Positions 37,301 through 46,574 of a DNA stretch of 64,000 bases are shown here, one piece after another. The stretch comes from Pseudoalteromonas sp. MSK9-3 (GTDB lineage: Bacteria > Pseudomonadota > Gammaproteobacteria > Enterobacterales > Alteromonadaceae). Position 1 is the stretch's first letter, and every line of letters begins with the position of its first letter. A program made the translations under genes and the position numbers. The stretch lies in contig NZ_MIET01000023.1 of the NCBI RefSeq assembly GCF_003590335.1, positions 62,001-126,000 on the forward strand. The letters run 5' to 3'. A model generated the notes under the pieces. The model worked only from the letters and a program-made list of their open reading frames with translations. It was not told the origin of the DNA and did not search any database.

Positions 37301-37376
37301 CTAATAGCCCGGGCACACATATTATGATTAATAATCGGTAAAACCGGTACGGTATTGATAAATTAGTAATAATCAC
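34332..37376 (-). CDS. dCACHE-PAS-GGDEF-EAL cyclic-di-GMP signalling protein
   Basis: An inner-membrane sensor of 1014 aa. Order: membrane helix about 10-30; periplasmic Cache-type sensor about 40-270; second membrane helix about 280-300; PAS-like region about 355-455; PAS/PAC about 465-585 (VYKNSSEGMVITDSNGFI); GGDEF domain with an intact GGDEF motif at 669-673 (active site); EAL domain with EAL at 796-798 and the later DDFGTGYSSL and VIAEGIET motifs. Both catalytic domains look complete, so it may make and break c-di-GMP. An RxxD-type inhibitory site was not clearly seen. It is convergent with the phosphatase and divergent from mraZ. Confidence 0.93.
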   Translation of the reverse strand: MIITNLSIPYRFYRLLIIICVPGLLVILAQLLDEHSEILQQSEFKALLLAEQIATVQQSDINETKELLTLLAHHPELKTISLGECPAILIYAQALAPRIANIGIASPNGHVLCTVLNSAKPIDISDRLYFQDANRTKKFSVGQFQHDRSINKATVNFAIPVLNDDKQVLHTLVVAQSLTKWSYALAKLPLPAGSKVMISDKQHNIIAQYPFKPEQLGQPLNLSWPSSSHKAEVAEDRFGQNRIYLQLPLEPNKPRTSLQIHFSLPFEQAINAANQKVATTLSLFILAIVIIIWQARWQLNRVLLKPLKSLQNAMSQFTNSEPVNWGKEQSSPEFLAITQQFEFMANTRLNAEQALTHKHAELIALLTALPDSYLRINQSGEILMSHGPYFQGAKAIQDIFPTHVFKRVLAQLALLEEQPYSQLEFSQLADDNTQHVYECRINHISEHQQAILIIRDISQRKQHEEAISLAALVYKNSSEGMVITDSNGFILDTNPAFSEVTGFKREEVIGKTTSILSSGKHNKQFYSQMWQQLSEQGRWQGEIINRRKNGELYTEWLTINSVYNAHNEAYRRVAIFTDITDRKRKDELIWHQAHFDQLTELANRIELKRHLKCQLEDDQANVGILLLDLDHFKDINDTLGHYYGDQLLTEVASRLISLQSECSLISRIGGDEFVLVTTYNDCEQLSKTAEKVLQLLKPSISLGQEQCHISASIGIAHAPRDGDTSELLLKAADQAMYQAKQHGRNGFAFFSAHMREQAEHRMALLKDLRVALTQQQFILYYQPIVAMKDQSIVKAEALIRWRHPEKGIVSPALFIPLAEETQLIHGIGEFIFSTACDTLCALNQLGHHLQLSINVSPVQFTAKHSALNDWHQQLTNKGLTTEQFVIEITEGLMMNALPRTQQRLTTLTKQGFALALDDFGTGYSSLAYLKQMDTDFIKIDKRFVDGIAHTADDLALCEAMIMMAHQLGLKVIAEGIETATQHQLLLQAGCDFGQGFYYAKPMPKDELVNLLNTA

Positions 37377-37665
37377 ACCTGCGCGTGTCTTGACTATGGT
37401 GCAACATAATACAAAAACCTACGGCAGGTGAGCAAACAAATACTGCTAAATAATCACTAAATATGTTAATTCAGTGCGGAGTTATGGCTTATTCCTATCT
37501 CCACAAACGCATAATTTATTATTTGTTGTCTCGTGTTAATTTGTAATTTTTCTGTGATCTCTTAATAAATATACAGCAATTCCACTTTTCCCCACCGAAT
37601 TCATAGGCTTTCATCAAAGCCGCATTTTTTCTGGGTTTTTAGGGGCTTATCAGGGTGCCTTTCAC
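37377..37665. other. Noncoding region upstream of the dcw promoter, with an isolated hairpin
   Basis: Holds the promoter region of the minus-strand signalling gene (boxes not resolved). On the plus strand GGCTTT-CATC-AAAGCC (37606-37621) forms a 6-bp hairpin, and a T run follows at 37625-37630, so it looks like a terminator that is not preceded by any gene. It may stop stray transcription before the dcw promoter or end a small RNA. No protein frame supported. Confidence 0.5.
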
Positions 37666-37695
37666 TTGACAAAAACAGCTGTCAAGCCCTAAACT
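37666..37695 (+). promoter_or_regulatory. Promoter of the dcw (division and cell wall) cluster
   Basis: A perfect TTGACA (37666-37671), 18-base spacer and TAAACT (37690-37695). The -35 also forms an inverted repeat with TGTCAA at 37680-37685. The start point would fall near 37702, directly in front of the MraZ repeats. Confidence 0.7.
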
Positions 37696-37703
37696 GTACT
37701 ATC

Positions 37704-37737
37704 GTGGTAAAAAGTGGTTTTTAGTGGATCATATTGG
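37704..37737 (+). promoter_or_regulatory. MraZ operator: four direct repeats with 10-bp period
   Basis: GTGG occurs at 37704, 37714 and 37724 and TTGG at 37734, each exactly 10 bases apart with A/T-rich spacers. MraZ proteins of other bacteria bind tandem TGGG/GTGG-type repeats with a 10-base period upstream of their own gene. The array lies at the predicted transcription start, so binding should repress the cluster. Repeats are seen; binding is inferred. Confidence 0.82.
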
Positions 37738-37776
37738 ATCTTAGAGCACAATAGAGGTTCGTGGATAGAGGCGAAA

Positions 37777-38235
37777 ATGTTTAAAGGTGCGAGTTCACTG
37801 AGTCTGGATGAAAAGGGGCGTTTTGCGGTACCAACTAAATACCGTCAGCCACTCCTGTCTGAAGAACAAGGTTCACTTATTTGCACTATTGCCATTAATG
37901 AGCCTTGCTTGTGGCTTTATCCAATGAGTGAATGGTATGAAATTGAAGCCCGTTTACAAAAACTCTCCAATATGAACCCAAGAGCAAGGCGCTTACAGCG
38001 TATGTTATTGGGCCACGCTACTGAATATCAATTAGACAAAAATGGTCGTATCTTACTGGCGCCGGCACTGCGTACTCACGCAGGGTTGAGTAAAAAAATA
38101 ATGCTGGTAGGTCTACTAAATAAGTTTGAGATTTGGGATGAACAACGATGGCATCAACAGATGCAGCTTGATACTGAATTAGAGCGCAGTGGAGAGTTTG
38201 AGTCTGGTCCTGAACTTGATAATTTTTCGCTGTAA
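37777..38235 (+). CDS. mraZ: Transcriptional regulator MraZ
   Basis: AbrB-fold DNA-binding protein (152 aa) that represses its own dcw operon by ring-shaped binding to tandem repeats. Two MraZ/SpoVT-AbrB repeats are visible, starting with [23 protein letters not shown] and later [16 protein letters not shown], sharing the D-(E/K)-(K/N)-G-R core. The ATG at 37777 has GAGG 5 bases upstream; a GTG at 37714 falls within the operator array and would add 21 residues not seen in the family. First gene of the cluster. Confidence 0.97.
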   Translation: MFKGASSLSLDEKGRFAVPTKYRQPLLSEEQGSLICTIAINEPCLWLYPMSEWYEIEARLQKLSNMNPRARRLQRMLLGHATEYQLDKNGRILLAPALRTHAGLSKKIMLVGLLNKFEIWDEQRWHQQMQLDTELERSGEFESGPELDNFSL

Positions 38236-38252
38236 AAACTGAAAGGCAAAAT

Positions 38253-39194
38253 GTGAGCATGACTGCACAATTTCAACATGTATCAGTGTTGATGCAAGAA
38301 ACACTTGATGCATTAGATATCGATCCAAATGGCACCTATATTGATGGGACGTTTGGACGGGGTGGTCACTCAGGCCAAATACTTGCACGATTAAGTGAGC
38401 AAGGCCGCTTGCAAGCGATAGATCAAGATCCCCAAGCCATTGCTGCGGCAGAAAAGTTTGCTGATGATAAACGCTTTGCGATAGCACATACCCGATTTTC
38501 AAATATTCATACAGTGGCGCAAGATGCCGATTTGTTGGGTAAAGTCGATGGTATTCTACTCGATATAGGCGTGTCGTCTCCTCAACTTGACGATGCTGAC
38601 CGTGGCTTTAGTTTTATGAAAGATGGCCCATTAGATATGAGAATGGACCCGACATCTGGGCGCAGTGCGGCGCAGTGGTTAGCCGAAGCTGAACTTGAAG
38701 ATATTACGTTTGTTATCAAAAAGTATGGTGAAGAGAAGTTTGGTCGTAGAATCGCACATAAGATTTTAGAAACGCGTGACGAAACACCTATTTTAACTAC
38801 AAAGCAACTTGCTGATTTAGTTGATGAAGCGGTTCCAGTTAAAGACAAGCATAAGCACCCTGCAACCCGCACATTTCAAGCTATTCGAATTTACATAAAT
38901 AGTGAACTAGAAGAAATTCAAACGGCTCTACAAGCATCTTTGGATGTTTTAAAGCCTGGTGGACGACTGGTTGTTATTTCTTTTCATTCGTTGGAAGATC
39001 GCATTGTTAAGCAGTTTATTAAAAAGCAAAGTAAGGGAGAGGCACTTCCTCGTGGGTTACCTTTAACCGACGCGCAGCTTAAACAGAATTTAACATTAAA
39101 AGCGGTAGGTAAAGCGATTAAGCCAAGCATTGAAGAGATTAACGAAAATCCGAGATCTCGAAGTTCAGTACTCAGGGTGGCGCAAAAGCTGTAA
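38253..39194 (+). CDS. rsmH: 16S rRNA m4C1402 methyltransferase RsmH
   Basis: N4-methylates C1402 of 16S rRNA, the same nucleotide that RsmI (24580) modifies on the ribose. The 313-aa protein has the SAM-binding [10 protein letters not shown] motif near residue 31 and the conserved [13 protein letters not shown] and [11 protein letters not shown] give the GTG at 38253, which has GAAAGG 6 bases upstream; an ATG two codons later is the alternative. It overlaps ftsL by one base. Confidence 0.97.
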   Translation: MSMTAQFQHVSVLMQETLDALDIDPNGTYIDGTFGRGGHSGQILARLSEQGRLQAIDQDPQAIAAAEKFADDKRFAIAHTRFSNIHTVAQDADLLGKVDGILLDIGVSSPQLDDADRGFSFMKDGPLDMRMDPTSGRSAAQWLAEAELEDITFVIKKYGEEKFGRRIAHKILETRDETPILTTKQLADLVDEAVPVKDKHKHPATRTFQAIRIYINSELEEIQTALQASLDVLKPGGRLVVISFHSLEDRIVKQFIKKQSKGEALPRGLPLTDAQLKQNLTLKAVGKAIKPSIEEINENPRSRSSVLRVAQKL

Positions 39195-39517
39195 TGAACA
39201 AAGTTGTAGATAGACAACCTAAATTGTTTTCAGAAATGTTAGCTGGCTTGTTCGCCAATAAGCTAACGCTTCTGCTATTGCTGTTGATTTTTGTCTCCGC
39301 GTTGGTCGTGGTACAAGTCACGCATTTTGCTCGACAACAATTAATTGATCAGGATGTCTTACTACAACAGCGCGACGAACTTGACCTCCAGTGGCGATAC
39401 TTATTAGTTGAGGAAGAGTTTTACTCGCAACATGCCCGCATCGAAGAAGTTGCCAAAACCCAGCTTAAAATGAAACGCCCAACCAGCAAAGATGAGCAAG
39501 TGGTGGTATTACCATGA
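39194..39517 (+). CDS. ftsL: Cell division protein FtsL
   Basis: Bitopic inner-membrane division protein (107 aa) that forms the FtsQLB complex and activates FtsWI. A cytoplasmic N-terminus of about 22 residues is followed by one membrane helix (about 24-44, KLTLLLLLLIFVSALVVVQVT) and a periplasmic coiled coil (48-85) ending in the family-typical tail KTQLKMKRPTSKDEQVVVLP. Start is on the last base of the rsmH stop; end overlaps ftsI by 4 bases. Confidence 0.96.
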   Translation: MNKVVDRQPKLFSEMLAGLFANKLTLLLLLLIFVSALVVVQVTHFARQQLIDQDVLLQQRDELDLQWRYLLVEEEFYSQHARIEEVAKTQLKMKRPTSKDEQVVVLP

Positions 39518-41328
39518 TGAAACCTAAAAACGCTCCCGTAAATCTGATCACTTGGCGATTTGCGCTTGTGTGTGTGGTGCTAGTATTAGTCTTTGTTACC
39601 TTAATGGCCAGAGCGGCTTATTTACAAGTCATCGAGCCAGATAAAGCCCGTGCTGAAAACGCCAAACGGACTGTTCGCGTGGAAACGTTAACAGTTCAGC
39701 GTGGTATGATTTTTGACCGAAATGGTAAGGAGTTAGCGGTAAGTGTTCCGGTTGTAAGTGTGTATGCCGATCCTCTGGCATTAGACAAGTCGATTGCTAA
39801 AAAAGTACTTCGAGCTGCACGTAAAAATGGTGAAGACCATAAAGCACTTGCGCTAGACGAAGCCACTTTGAATGAGAGGAAGATACAATGGTACGCGCAA
39901 GATTTACGTTGGCGAGAGCTTGCTGATGTATTACAAATCGACAATGACAAAGTAGATTCGCGTCTACGGGGGAATACCAGTCGTCGTTTTGTTTATTTAA
40001 AGCGTCAAGTGACCCCAGCAGTTGCAAATTACATTCGCCAACTTAAGCTGCCTGGTATTCACTTACTTGATGAATCAAAAAGATTTTACCCTAGCGGTGA
40101 AGTCACTGCGCATGTTTTAGGTTTCACCAATATTGATGGTGTGGGCATTGAAGGCATTGAAAAACTATTTGAAAATGCTTTAACAGGCGCAGAAGGTCGC
40201 CGCACTATTCGTAAAGATGCGCAAGGGCGAGAAGTACAAGTTTTATCTGAAGAGCAGCGAGTAGAGCCAGAAAATATTGAGCTCAGTATTGATTTAAGAA
40301 TTCAGGCCATCGCGTATAAAGCATTAAAAAGTGCGGTGCTCAGTTATAAAGCAACATCGGGTTCTGCGATGGTTGTGGACGTGACGACAGGTGAAGTCTT
40401 GGCAATGGTAAATAGTCCGAGCTTTAATCCCAATGATATGCGAGATGCGGCGCCCTATAAACGCAGAAACCGCGCGATCACAGATTTATTTGAACCTGGT
40501 TCAACACTCAAGCCGTTAGCGATATTGGCAGGGCTGAATTACGGTGCAATTGAAGTGGATGATACAATTAATACTTTTCCTGGCTGGATGCGGTTAGGTG
40601 GCAGCTTGGTCAAGGATACGCGTAATCACGGTGAAATGTCTTTAAGAGAAATCCTGAAAGTATCATCTAACATGGGGGTTGCCAAAATTAGTCAGATGTT
40701 ACCTAAAGAGTACTTAGTTGGGTTGTATCAAAAAGTTGGTTTTGGACAGGACACGGGCACATTGATGGTCGGGGAAAGTAGTGGACTATTTTATCCTAAT
40801 CGCCGTTGGTCAGATTTTGAGATTGCCACATTAGCATACGGCTACGCAGTGTCAGCAAGTACTGCGCAAATTGCGCGTTTGTACGCTACATTTGGTGCCG
40901 GCGGTATTTCACGCCCGCTAACGATATTAAAACAAAAAAAACCCCAAGACGGTCAACGTGTGTTTGAAGAGGCACATGTAAAAGCGGTCGTTGCTATGAT
41001 GGAATCTGTGTTTGAAAAAGAGGGCACTGCGGCCAATGTAAAAGTGGATGGCTACCGTGCTGCTGGAAAAACAGGTACATCAAAAAAAGCGGTTGCTGGT
41101 GGCTATGGGGATGAATATGTTGGCTACTTTGCGGGTGTTGCACCAGCAAGTGATCCTAGGCTTGCCGTTGTTGTTATGGTGAATGAGCCTGGTGATGATA
41201 TTTATTATGGGGGTCAAACATCAGGCCCCGCTTTTGCAGAGATCATGTCAAACTCATTACGTATTCTCAATGTTGCACCAGATAAAGGCCGTGTAGCACG
41301 CGTATCGGAGGGTAAGAACGATGCGTGA
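39514..41328 (+). CDS. ftsI: Septal peptidoglycan transpeptidase FtsI (PBP3)
   Basis: Class B penicillin-binding protein (604 aa) that cross-links septal peptidoglycan with FtsW. One N-terminal membrane helix (about 14-35), a pedestal domain (60-240) and a transpeptidase domain (250-575). Active-site motifs: STLK with the nucleophile near Ser330 (EPGSTLKP), SSN (KVSSNMGV) and KTGT (AGKTGTSKKA). Two adjacent ATG codons open the frame. It overlaps ftsL by 4 and murE by 8 bases. Confidence 0.98.
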   Translation: MMKPKNAPVNLITWRFALVCVVLVLVFVTLMARAAYLQVIEPDKARAENAKRTVRVETLTVQRGMIFDRNGKELAVSVPVVSVYADPLALDKSIAKKVLRAARKNGEDHKALALDEATLNERKIQWYAQDLRWRELADVLQIDNDKVDSRLRGNTSRRFVYLKRQVTPAVANYIRQLKLPGIHLLDESKRFYPSGEVTAHVLGFTNIDGVGIEGIEKLFENALTGAEGRRTIRKDAQGREVQVLSEEQRVEPENIELSIDLRIQAIAYKALKSAVLSYKATSGSAMVVDVTTGEVLAMVNSPSFNPNDMRDAAPYKRRNRAITDLFEPGSTLKPLAILAGLNYGAIEVDDTINTFPGWMRLGGSLVKDTRNHGEMSLREILKVSSNMGVAKISQMLPKEYLVGLYQKVGFGQDTGTLMVGESSGLFYPNRRWSDFEIATLAYGYAVSASTAQIARLYATFGAGGISRPLTILKQKKPQDGQRVFEEAHVKAVVAMMESVFEKEGTAANVKVDGYRAAGKTGTSKKAVAGGYGDEYVGYFAGVAPASDPRLAVVVMVNEPGDDIYYGGQTSGPAFAEIMSNSLRILNVAPDKGRVARVSEGKNDA

Positions 41329-42784
41329 TCTCGCAAATATACTCACCCCGTTAGGCGTTACATGTTCGACTCTGTTCGTTGAGCACTTACGCATAGACAG
41401 TCGAGAAATTCAGCCTGGAGATGCTTTTATTGCGCTGCGAGGCCATATTCAAAATGGTGAGAAATATGTGCATGCAGCATTTGAACAAGGTGCAAAATGT
41501 GTTTTGGTTGACAGAGAAAGTGATGTGTTGCCAGAAGATAGCCGTGTTATTAAAGTCACGGATCTTAAAAAGCGCATAGCGCACATTGCGGCTGATTTTT
41601 ATGGGCGGCCCAGTGAACAAATGAAATTGGTGGGGGTAACAGGGACTAACGGCAAGTCAACCACCACAGCGATGATTGCTAATTTAGCGCAACTATGTGA
41701 TACCCCATCCGCGGTGATTGGTACCTTGGGTTATGGGCCTGTTGAGCAATTAACGCCTTTAGCGAATACCACGCCATCCTCGATTGACTTACAGCGTATT
41801 TTGGCAACGTTAAGAGAAACGGCGCAACTCGTTGCAATGGAAGTATCGTCTCACGGTTTAGAGCAAGATAGAGTAGGCCAGAGTCGATTTGAAGCTGCCG
41901 TTTTTACAAACCTTTCGCGTGACCATCTAGATTATCATGGTTCCATGCAAGCGTATGCAAATGCGAAACTTAAGCTTTTTAAGACGTGCCATCCAAGAGT
42001 CAGTGTACTGAATATTGATGATGAATATGCACTGCAGTGGTTGGATGAACACACCTTCGATCATTTAGTTGTGTATGGTTTGAAGCCAGCACAGCACAAT
42101 TTTAGTCAGTATGTTTGGTTTGATGACGTGCACTGCTCTCAATATGGCATTCGTGCAAAAATTCATACCAGTTGGGGCGATAAAGACGTTGAATTGCCAC
42201 TATTTGGCTTATTTAATTTATACAATTTAGCGGCGTCATTAGCGACCTTATTGATGTTAGGTTATGACCTGAAAGCACTGCTACGAGCGGCTAGTAAGCT
42301 AAAGCCCGTTGCAGGGCGAATGGAGGCGACGTTTACCGTAAACAAACCGACCTGCGTTGTAGATTATGCCCATACACCAGATGCGCTGGAATTAGCGTTA
42401 AAAGCATTGCAACAGCATGTTCCCGGTAATGTGGTTTGTGTTTTTGGATGTGGTGGTGATCGGGATGTTGGCAAACGGGCATTAATGGCACAAGCGGCAG
42501 AAAAATATGCCAATAAAGTGATTATCACCAGTGATAACCCGCGTAGCGAAGATCCAGACAAAATCATTGCAGATGTTAAGGCTGGGCTCAGTCAACCTCA
42601 GTATGCTTACTGCCAATCAGATCGTGCATTAGCAATTAAATATGCGATTGAGCAGTCACCGAATAACAGCGTTATTCTCATCGCCGGTAAAGGTCATGAA
42701 GATTACCAGATCATCGGTCAGCAGCGTATCGCATTTTGCGATAGACAATGGGTTAAAACAATTTTAGAGGGGAAAGGAGCATGA
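41321..42784 (+). CDS. murE: UDP-MurNAc-L-Ala-D-Glu:meso-diaminopimelate ligase MurE
   Basis: Adds the third residue of the peptidoglycan stem peptide in the cytoplasm (487 aa). ATP-binding loop GVTGTNGKSTTT near residue 105. The DNPR motif (SDNPRSEDP) marks a meso-diaminopimelate-adding enzyme rather than a lysine-adding one, so the cell wall is DAP type. Overlaps ftsI by 8 bases and murF by 4. Confidence 0.98.
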   Translation: MRDLANILTPLGVTCSTLFVEHLRIDSREIQPGDAFIALRGHIQNGEKYVHAAFEQGAKCVLVDRESDVLPEDSRVIKVTDLKKRIAHIAADFYGRPSEQMKLVGVTGTNGKSTTTAMIANLAQLCDTPSAVIGTLGYGPVEQLTPLANTTPSSIDLQRILATLRETAQLVAMEVSSHGLEQDRVGQSRFEAAVFTNLSRDHLDYHGSMQAYANAKLKLFKTCHPRVSVLNIDDEYALQWLDEHTFDHLVVYGLKPAQHNFSQYVWFDDVHCSQYGIRAKIHTSWGDKDVELPLFGLFNLYNLAASLATLLMLGYDLKALLRAASKLKPVAGRMEATFTVNKPTCVVDYAHTPDALELALKALQQHVPGNVVCVFGCGGDRDVGKRALMAQAAEKYANKVIITSDNPRSEDPDKIIADVKAGLSQPQYAYCQSDRALAIKYAIEQSPNNSVILIAGKGHEDYQIIGQQRIAFCDRQWVKTILEGKGA

Positions 42785-44172
42785 TCAAAGTGGATTTCAC
42801 TTGGCTTGCTGATGTACTAAATACCTCTTTTAATGGGGAAAGTAGACTGGTCGGTAATATTAATACCGATACAAGAACAATAACAACAAATGAGGTGTTT
42901 CTTGCACTCAAGGGCCCTAATTTTGATGGTCACAAGTTCGTCCAACAGGCACAAGAAAGAGGGGCCATTGCAGCAATTGTTGAGAGCAAAGTTGATTGTG
43001 ATATTCCGCAATTTGTCGTAGGAGACACTCGTTTAGCATTGGGCGAAATCGGTAAAGCGATCATGGCCCAAGTTGCGCCAAAAACTATCGCGATAACAGG
43101 CAGTGTTGGCAAAACGACGGTAAAGGAAATGTGCGCAGCAGTGCTTGCTCGCAGAGGTCATGTACTCGCAACTAACGGCAATTTTAACAATGATATTGGT
43201 GTCCCTTTAACCTTAATGAGATTAGAAGAGCATCATGAGTATGCGGTGATTGAATTAGGGGCTAATCATATCGGTGAGATTGCGTATACAGCCGCATTAA
43301 CACAACCTGATGTTGCAGTGGTATGCAATGTTGCGCCAGCGCATATTGAAGGGTTTGGCTCAATTGAGGGAGTTGGCCAAGCGAAAGGCGAGATCTTTTC
43401 TGGATTAAAAGCCAGCGGTGTAGCGGTTATTAACAGCGATAGTGAATTTGCTGGTATGTGGCAAAGTGGGTTGGGCGATAAATCGCAAGTGCGCTTTTCT
43501 CTAACAGAAAAGTTAGACATTTGGGTTGAAAACGTTGTACTCGATCACATGGCGTACGCCAGTTTCGAATTATGCACTGAGAATGAGCGAGTTTCGGTAT
43601 CATTGCCATTACCCGGTGAGCACAATGTGATGAATACGCTTATTTGCGCTGCATTAACCACGCAATTAGGTGCAAGCTTACAGGATGTAGCCGAGGGAGT
43701 GTCACAAATGAACGCTCCAAAAGGCCGAGTAAATTTAATTAAGGTACATGAATCATTGACGGTGGTTGATGATACGTACAACGCGAACGTTAGATCAGTA
43801 AAGGCTGCAATTGATCTTTTAACTAAGATGCCGGGACACCATATCTTTGCGTTAGGCGATATGGGGGAGCTTGGTGAGCAAGCACGAGAATATCATGAAG
43901 AAGTTGGAGAGTATGCGCGTGAGAAAGGCATTGACGAGCTATTTACCTTAGGGGTATTAAGCCGTTATGCCAGTGATGTATTTGAGCAGTCAGGGCAACA
44001 CTTTTCAACAAGAGAGCATTTATTAGAAGCTGTAAAGTTAAGCCTTTCTAAGCAGTTAGGGCATTGTACTGTGGTAGTAAAAGGATCGCGCAGTTCTCGT
44101 ATGGAATTATTAGTAGCAGATTTAGTCGACAGTGGCCGTGAAACAGGCACTGATGGAGCATCAGTATGTTAG
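42781..44172 (+). CDS. murF: UDP-MurNAc-tripeptide:D-Ala-D-Ala ligase MurF
   Basis: Completes the UDP-MurNAc-pentapeptide by adding D-Ala-D-Ala (463 aa). P-loop [13 protein letters not shown], and the central-domain motifs [13 protein letters not shown] and [10 protein letters not shown] typical of MurF. The C-terminal domain contains [18 protein letters not shown]. Overlaps murE by 4 bases and mraY by 7. Confidence 0.98.
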   Translation: MIKVDFTWLADVLNTSFNGESRLVGNINTDTRTITTNEVFLALKGPNFDGHKFVQQAQERGAIAAIVESKVDCDIPQFVVGDTRLALGEIGKAIMAQVAPKTIAITGSVGKTTVKEMCAAVLARRGHVLATNGNFNNDIGVPLTLMRLEEHHEYAVIELGANHIGEIAYTAALTQPDVAVVCNVAPAHIEGFGSIEGVGQAKGEIFSGLKASGVAVINSDSEFAGMWQSGLGDKSQVRFSLTEKLDIWVENVVLDHMAYASFELCTENERVSVSLPLPGEHNVMNTLICAALTTQLGASLQDVAEGVSQMNAPKGRVNLIKVHESLTVVDDTYNANVRSVKAAIDLLTKMPGHHIFALGDMGELGEQAREYHEEVGEYAREKGIDELFTLGVLSRYASDVFEQSGQHFSTREHLLEAVKLSLSKQLGHCTVVVKGSRSSRMELLVADLVDSGRETGTDGASVC

Positions 44173-45248
44173 TTTGGTTAGCTGAGTATTTAACCCAATA
44201 TTATAGTGGTTTTAATGTTTTTTCATATTTAACCTTGCGCGCTATTTTAGGTATTTTAACGGCATTATTTATATCATTATATTTTGGACCCAAGTTAATA
44301 CGTGCATTGCAACGTATGCAAATAGGACAAACAATACGAGATGATGGTCCTGAATCTCACTTATCTAAGTCAGGCACACCCACCATGGGTGGGTTACTCA
44401 TTTTAGCAGCCATCTTTGTGAGTACGTTGATGTGGGGGGATTTGGATAATAAATATGTGTGGGTCACCCTATTTGTGATTGGTAGTTTAGGCATTGTTGG
44501 CTTTGTAGATGATTACCGTAAGGTGATCCGAAAAGACAGTAAGGGCCTGATCGCACGTTGGAAGTACTTTTGGCAGTCTGTTATTGCAATCAGTGTTGCC
44601 AGTTTGATGTATTTTACTTCTCATTCTGCATCAGAAACTGTCTTAGTCGTACCATTTTTAAAAGATGTGATGCCTCAGTTAGGTTTGTTCTATTTGGTGA
44701 TGAGCTACTTTGTCATTGTTGGTACGTCAAATGCGGTGAATCTAACGGATGGTTTGGATGGTTTAGCTATTGTGCCAACCATTTTAGTTGCGGCGGCACT
44801 GGCAATTATTGCGTATGTTACTGGCAACGTGAACTTTTCAAATTACCTCCATATTCCTCATATACCCTTGGCATCTGAATTAGTGGTTGTGTGTACAGCC
44901 ATTGTTGGAGCTGGCTTAGGCTTTTTATGGTTTAACACGTATCCTGCACAAGTTTTTATGGGCGATGTCGGCTCGTTAGCTTTAGGGGGGGCTTTAGGGA
45001 TCATTGCTATTTTAGTACGCCAAGAGCTGGTGTTACTTATCATGGGCGGTGTTTTTGTGATGGAAGCTCTTTCGGTTATTTTACAAGTTGGTTCTTATAA
45101 ATTACGAGGGCAGCGCATTTTTAGAATGGCACCGATTCATCATCACTATGAACTAAAGGGTTGGCCAGAGCCTAGAGTGATAGTCAGGTTTTGGATCATT
45201 TCTATTATTTTAGTTTTAGCTGGATTAGCGACGTTAAAGATCAGATAA
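44166..45248 (+). CDS. mraY: Phospho-MurNAc-pentapeptide translocase MraY
   Basis: Polytopic inner-membrane enzyme (360 aa, about ten hydrophobic segments) that transfers phospho-MurNAc-pentapeptide to undecaprenyl phosphate, making lipid I. Active-site motifs: FVDDYRK (conserved Asp pair), [25 protein letters not shown] and the HHHYE loop in [12 protein letters not shown]. Directly abuts murD. Confidence 0.98.
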   Translation: MLVWLAEYLTQYYSGFNVFSYLTLRAILGILTALFISLYFGPKLIRALQRMQIGQTIRDDGPESHLSKSGTPTMGGLLILAAIFVSTLMWGDLDNKYVWVTLFVIGSLGIVGFVDDYRKVIRKDSKGLIARWKYFWQSVIAISVASLMYFTSHSASETVLVVPFLKDVMPQLGLFYLVMSYFVIVGTSNAVNLTDGLDGLAIVPTILVAAALAIIAYVTGNVNFSNYLHIPHIPLASELVVVCTAIVGAGLGFLWFNTYPAQVFMGDVGSLALGGALGIIAILVRQELVLLIMGGVFVMEALSVILQVGSYKLRGQRIFRMAPIHHHYELKGWPEPRVIVRFWIISIILVLAGLATLKIR

Positions 45249-46574
45249 ATGCAATATTTAGAAGCGCTTAAAAATAAAAAGATAACAGTGCTCGGACTCG
45301 GTGTAACCGGTCTGGGCATTGTGCGTTTTTTATTGTCGCATCAGATTGTGCCTAAAGTGGTTGATAGTCGTGCAGTTCCACCTGGCGCCGACTGGTTAGC
45401 AGATAATGCCCCAGAATGTGAGGCTGTGTTTGGTCCATTAGCGGAAGCTGGCTTATCTTATGCCGAGATGGTGATCATTAGCCCAGGTATCGCCCTGTAT
45501 GAAAGCAGTGTTGCGCACGCAATTGCTAAAGGGGTCGAAGTCATTGGGGACATTGAGGTATTTGCACGCTTAAATACCACGCCGGTTGTTGCAGTAACAG
45601 GGTCAAATGGTAAATCAACAGTGGTGAGCCTTGCTACTGAGGTGTGTAAAGCCGCTGGATTAAAAGTTGGGCTAGGTGGCAATATTGGCACATCCGTTTT
45701 GGCATTACTTGATGAGCCCTATGATGTTTATGTCTTAGAGTTATCAAGCTTTCAATTAGAGACCACAGAAAGTTTAGTGTGTCGCTCGGCGATGATCTTG
45801 AATGTTACCGAAGATCATATGGATAGGTACCCTGATTTTGCAGGGTACTGCGCGGCCAAACAACGGATTTATAAACATGTAGAGCAGTTAGTGTTTAATG
45901 CGGATGATGAACATACTTTTTCTGATAGTAAACAAGGAATAAGCGTGTCAGTTGATTCGGGGGATTATCGGGTGTTGACTGACAATGATACCGCGTATTT
46001 TGCTGCTCATGATGAGGTCTTGCTGCCTGTGGACTCGTTGCGTGTTGTTGGCCGACATAATCAGTTTAATGCCTTAGCAGTGATGGCATTACTAGCGCCT
46101 TTTAATCTACCACTAGAGAGTTTTAAACACGCATTTAAGTCATTTAAAGGGCTTGAACATCGCTGTCAGTTGGTCGCTGAATTTCAAGGCGTTAGGTATT
46201 TCAACGATTCTAAAGCAACCAATGTCGGTGCAACGGTTGCCGCATTAGAAAGCCTAGCGCGTGAGCAAGGCAAAATTTTACTCATTCTTGGTGGTGATGC
46301 AAAAGGCGCTGATTTACAGCCTTTAATTGCACCACTCCAACGCTATTGCAAAGCAATTTTTTGTTTTGGTCAAGATGGAGAGCAGTTTGTAGCTCTGCAT
46401 GAACAGGCTTTTTTAGTAGACAATTTAGATGCAGCAGTGCAACAGGCGGCGGCATTATCATGTAATGGCGATAGTGTCTTACTTGCCCCTGCGTGTGCAA
46501 GTATTGATATGTATGCCAATTATATGGTGCGTGGTGAAGCTTTTTGTAAATTGGTTGCGGAGCTAGAAGGGTGA
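45249..46574 (+). CDS. murD: UDP-MurNAc-L-alanine:D-glutamate ligase MurD
   Basis: Adds D-glutamate, the second stem-peptide residue (441 aa). N-terminal Rossmann-like domain GLGVTGLGIVRFLL, ATP loop VTGSNGKSTVVSL near residue 117 and the central LELSSFQLE motif; the ligase C-terminal domain contains YFNDSKATNVGAT. The ATG follows the mraY stop without a gap and the end overlaps ftsW by 4 bases. Confidence 0.98.
   Translation: MQYLEALKNKKITVLGLGVTGLGIVRFLLSHQIVPKVVDSRAVPPGADWLADNAPECEAVFGPLAEAGLSYAEMVIISPGIALYESSVAHAIAKGVEVIGDIEVFARLNTTPVVAVTGSNGKSTVVSLATEVCKAAGLKVGLGGNIGTSVLALLDEPYDVYVLELSSFQLETTESLVCRSAMILNVTEDHMDRYPDFAGYCAAKQRIYKHVEQLVFNADDEHTFSDSKQGISVSVDSGDYRVLTDNDTAYFAAHDEVLLPVDSLRVVGRHNQFNALAVMALLAPFNLPLESFKHAFKSFKGLEHRCQLVAEFQGVRYFNDSKATNVGATVAALESLAREQGKILLILGGDAKGADLQPLIAPLQRYCKAIFCFGQDGEQFVALHEQAFLVDNLDAAVQQAAALSCNGDSVLLAPACASIDMYANYMVRGEAFCKLVAELEG

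Noticed and set aside
37714..37776. Upstream GTG start extending MraZ by 21 residues
   Set aside because: The GTG belongs to the operator repeats and the ATG at 37777 has a good ribosome site and the family start.
44558..44878. 106-codon plus-strand frame within mraY
   Set aside because: Alternate frame of a full-length conserved membrane enzyme; no ribosome site.
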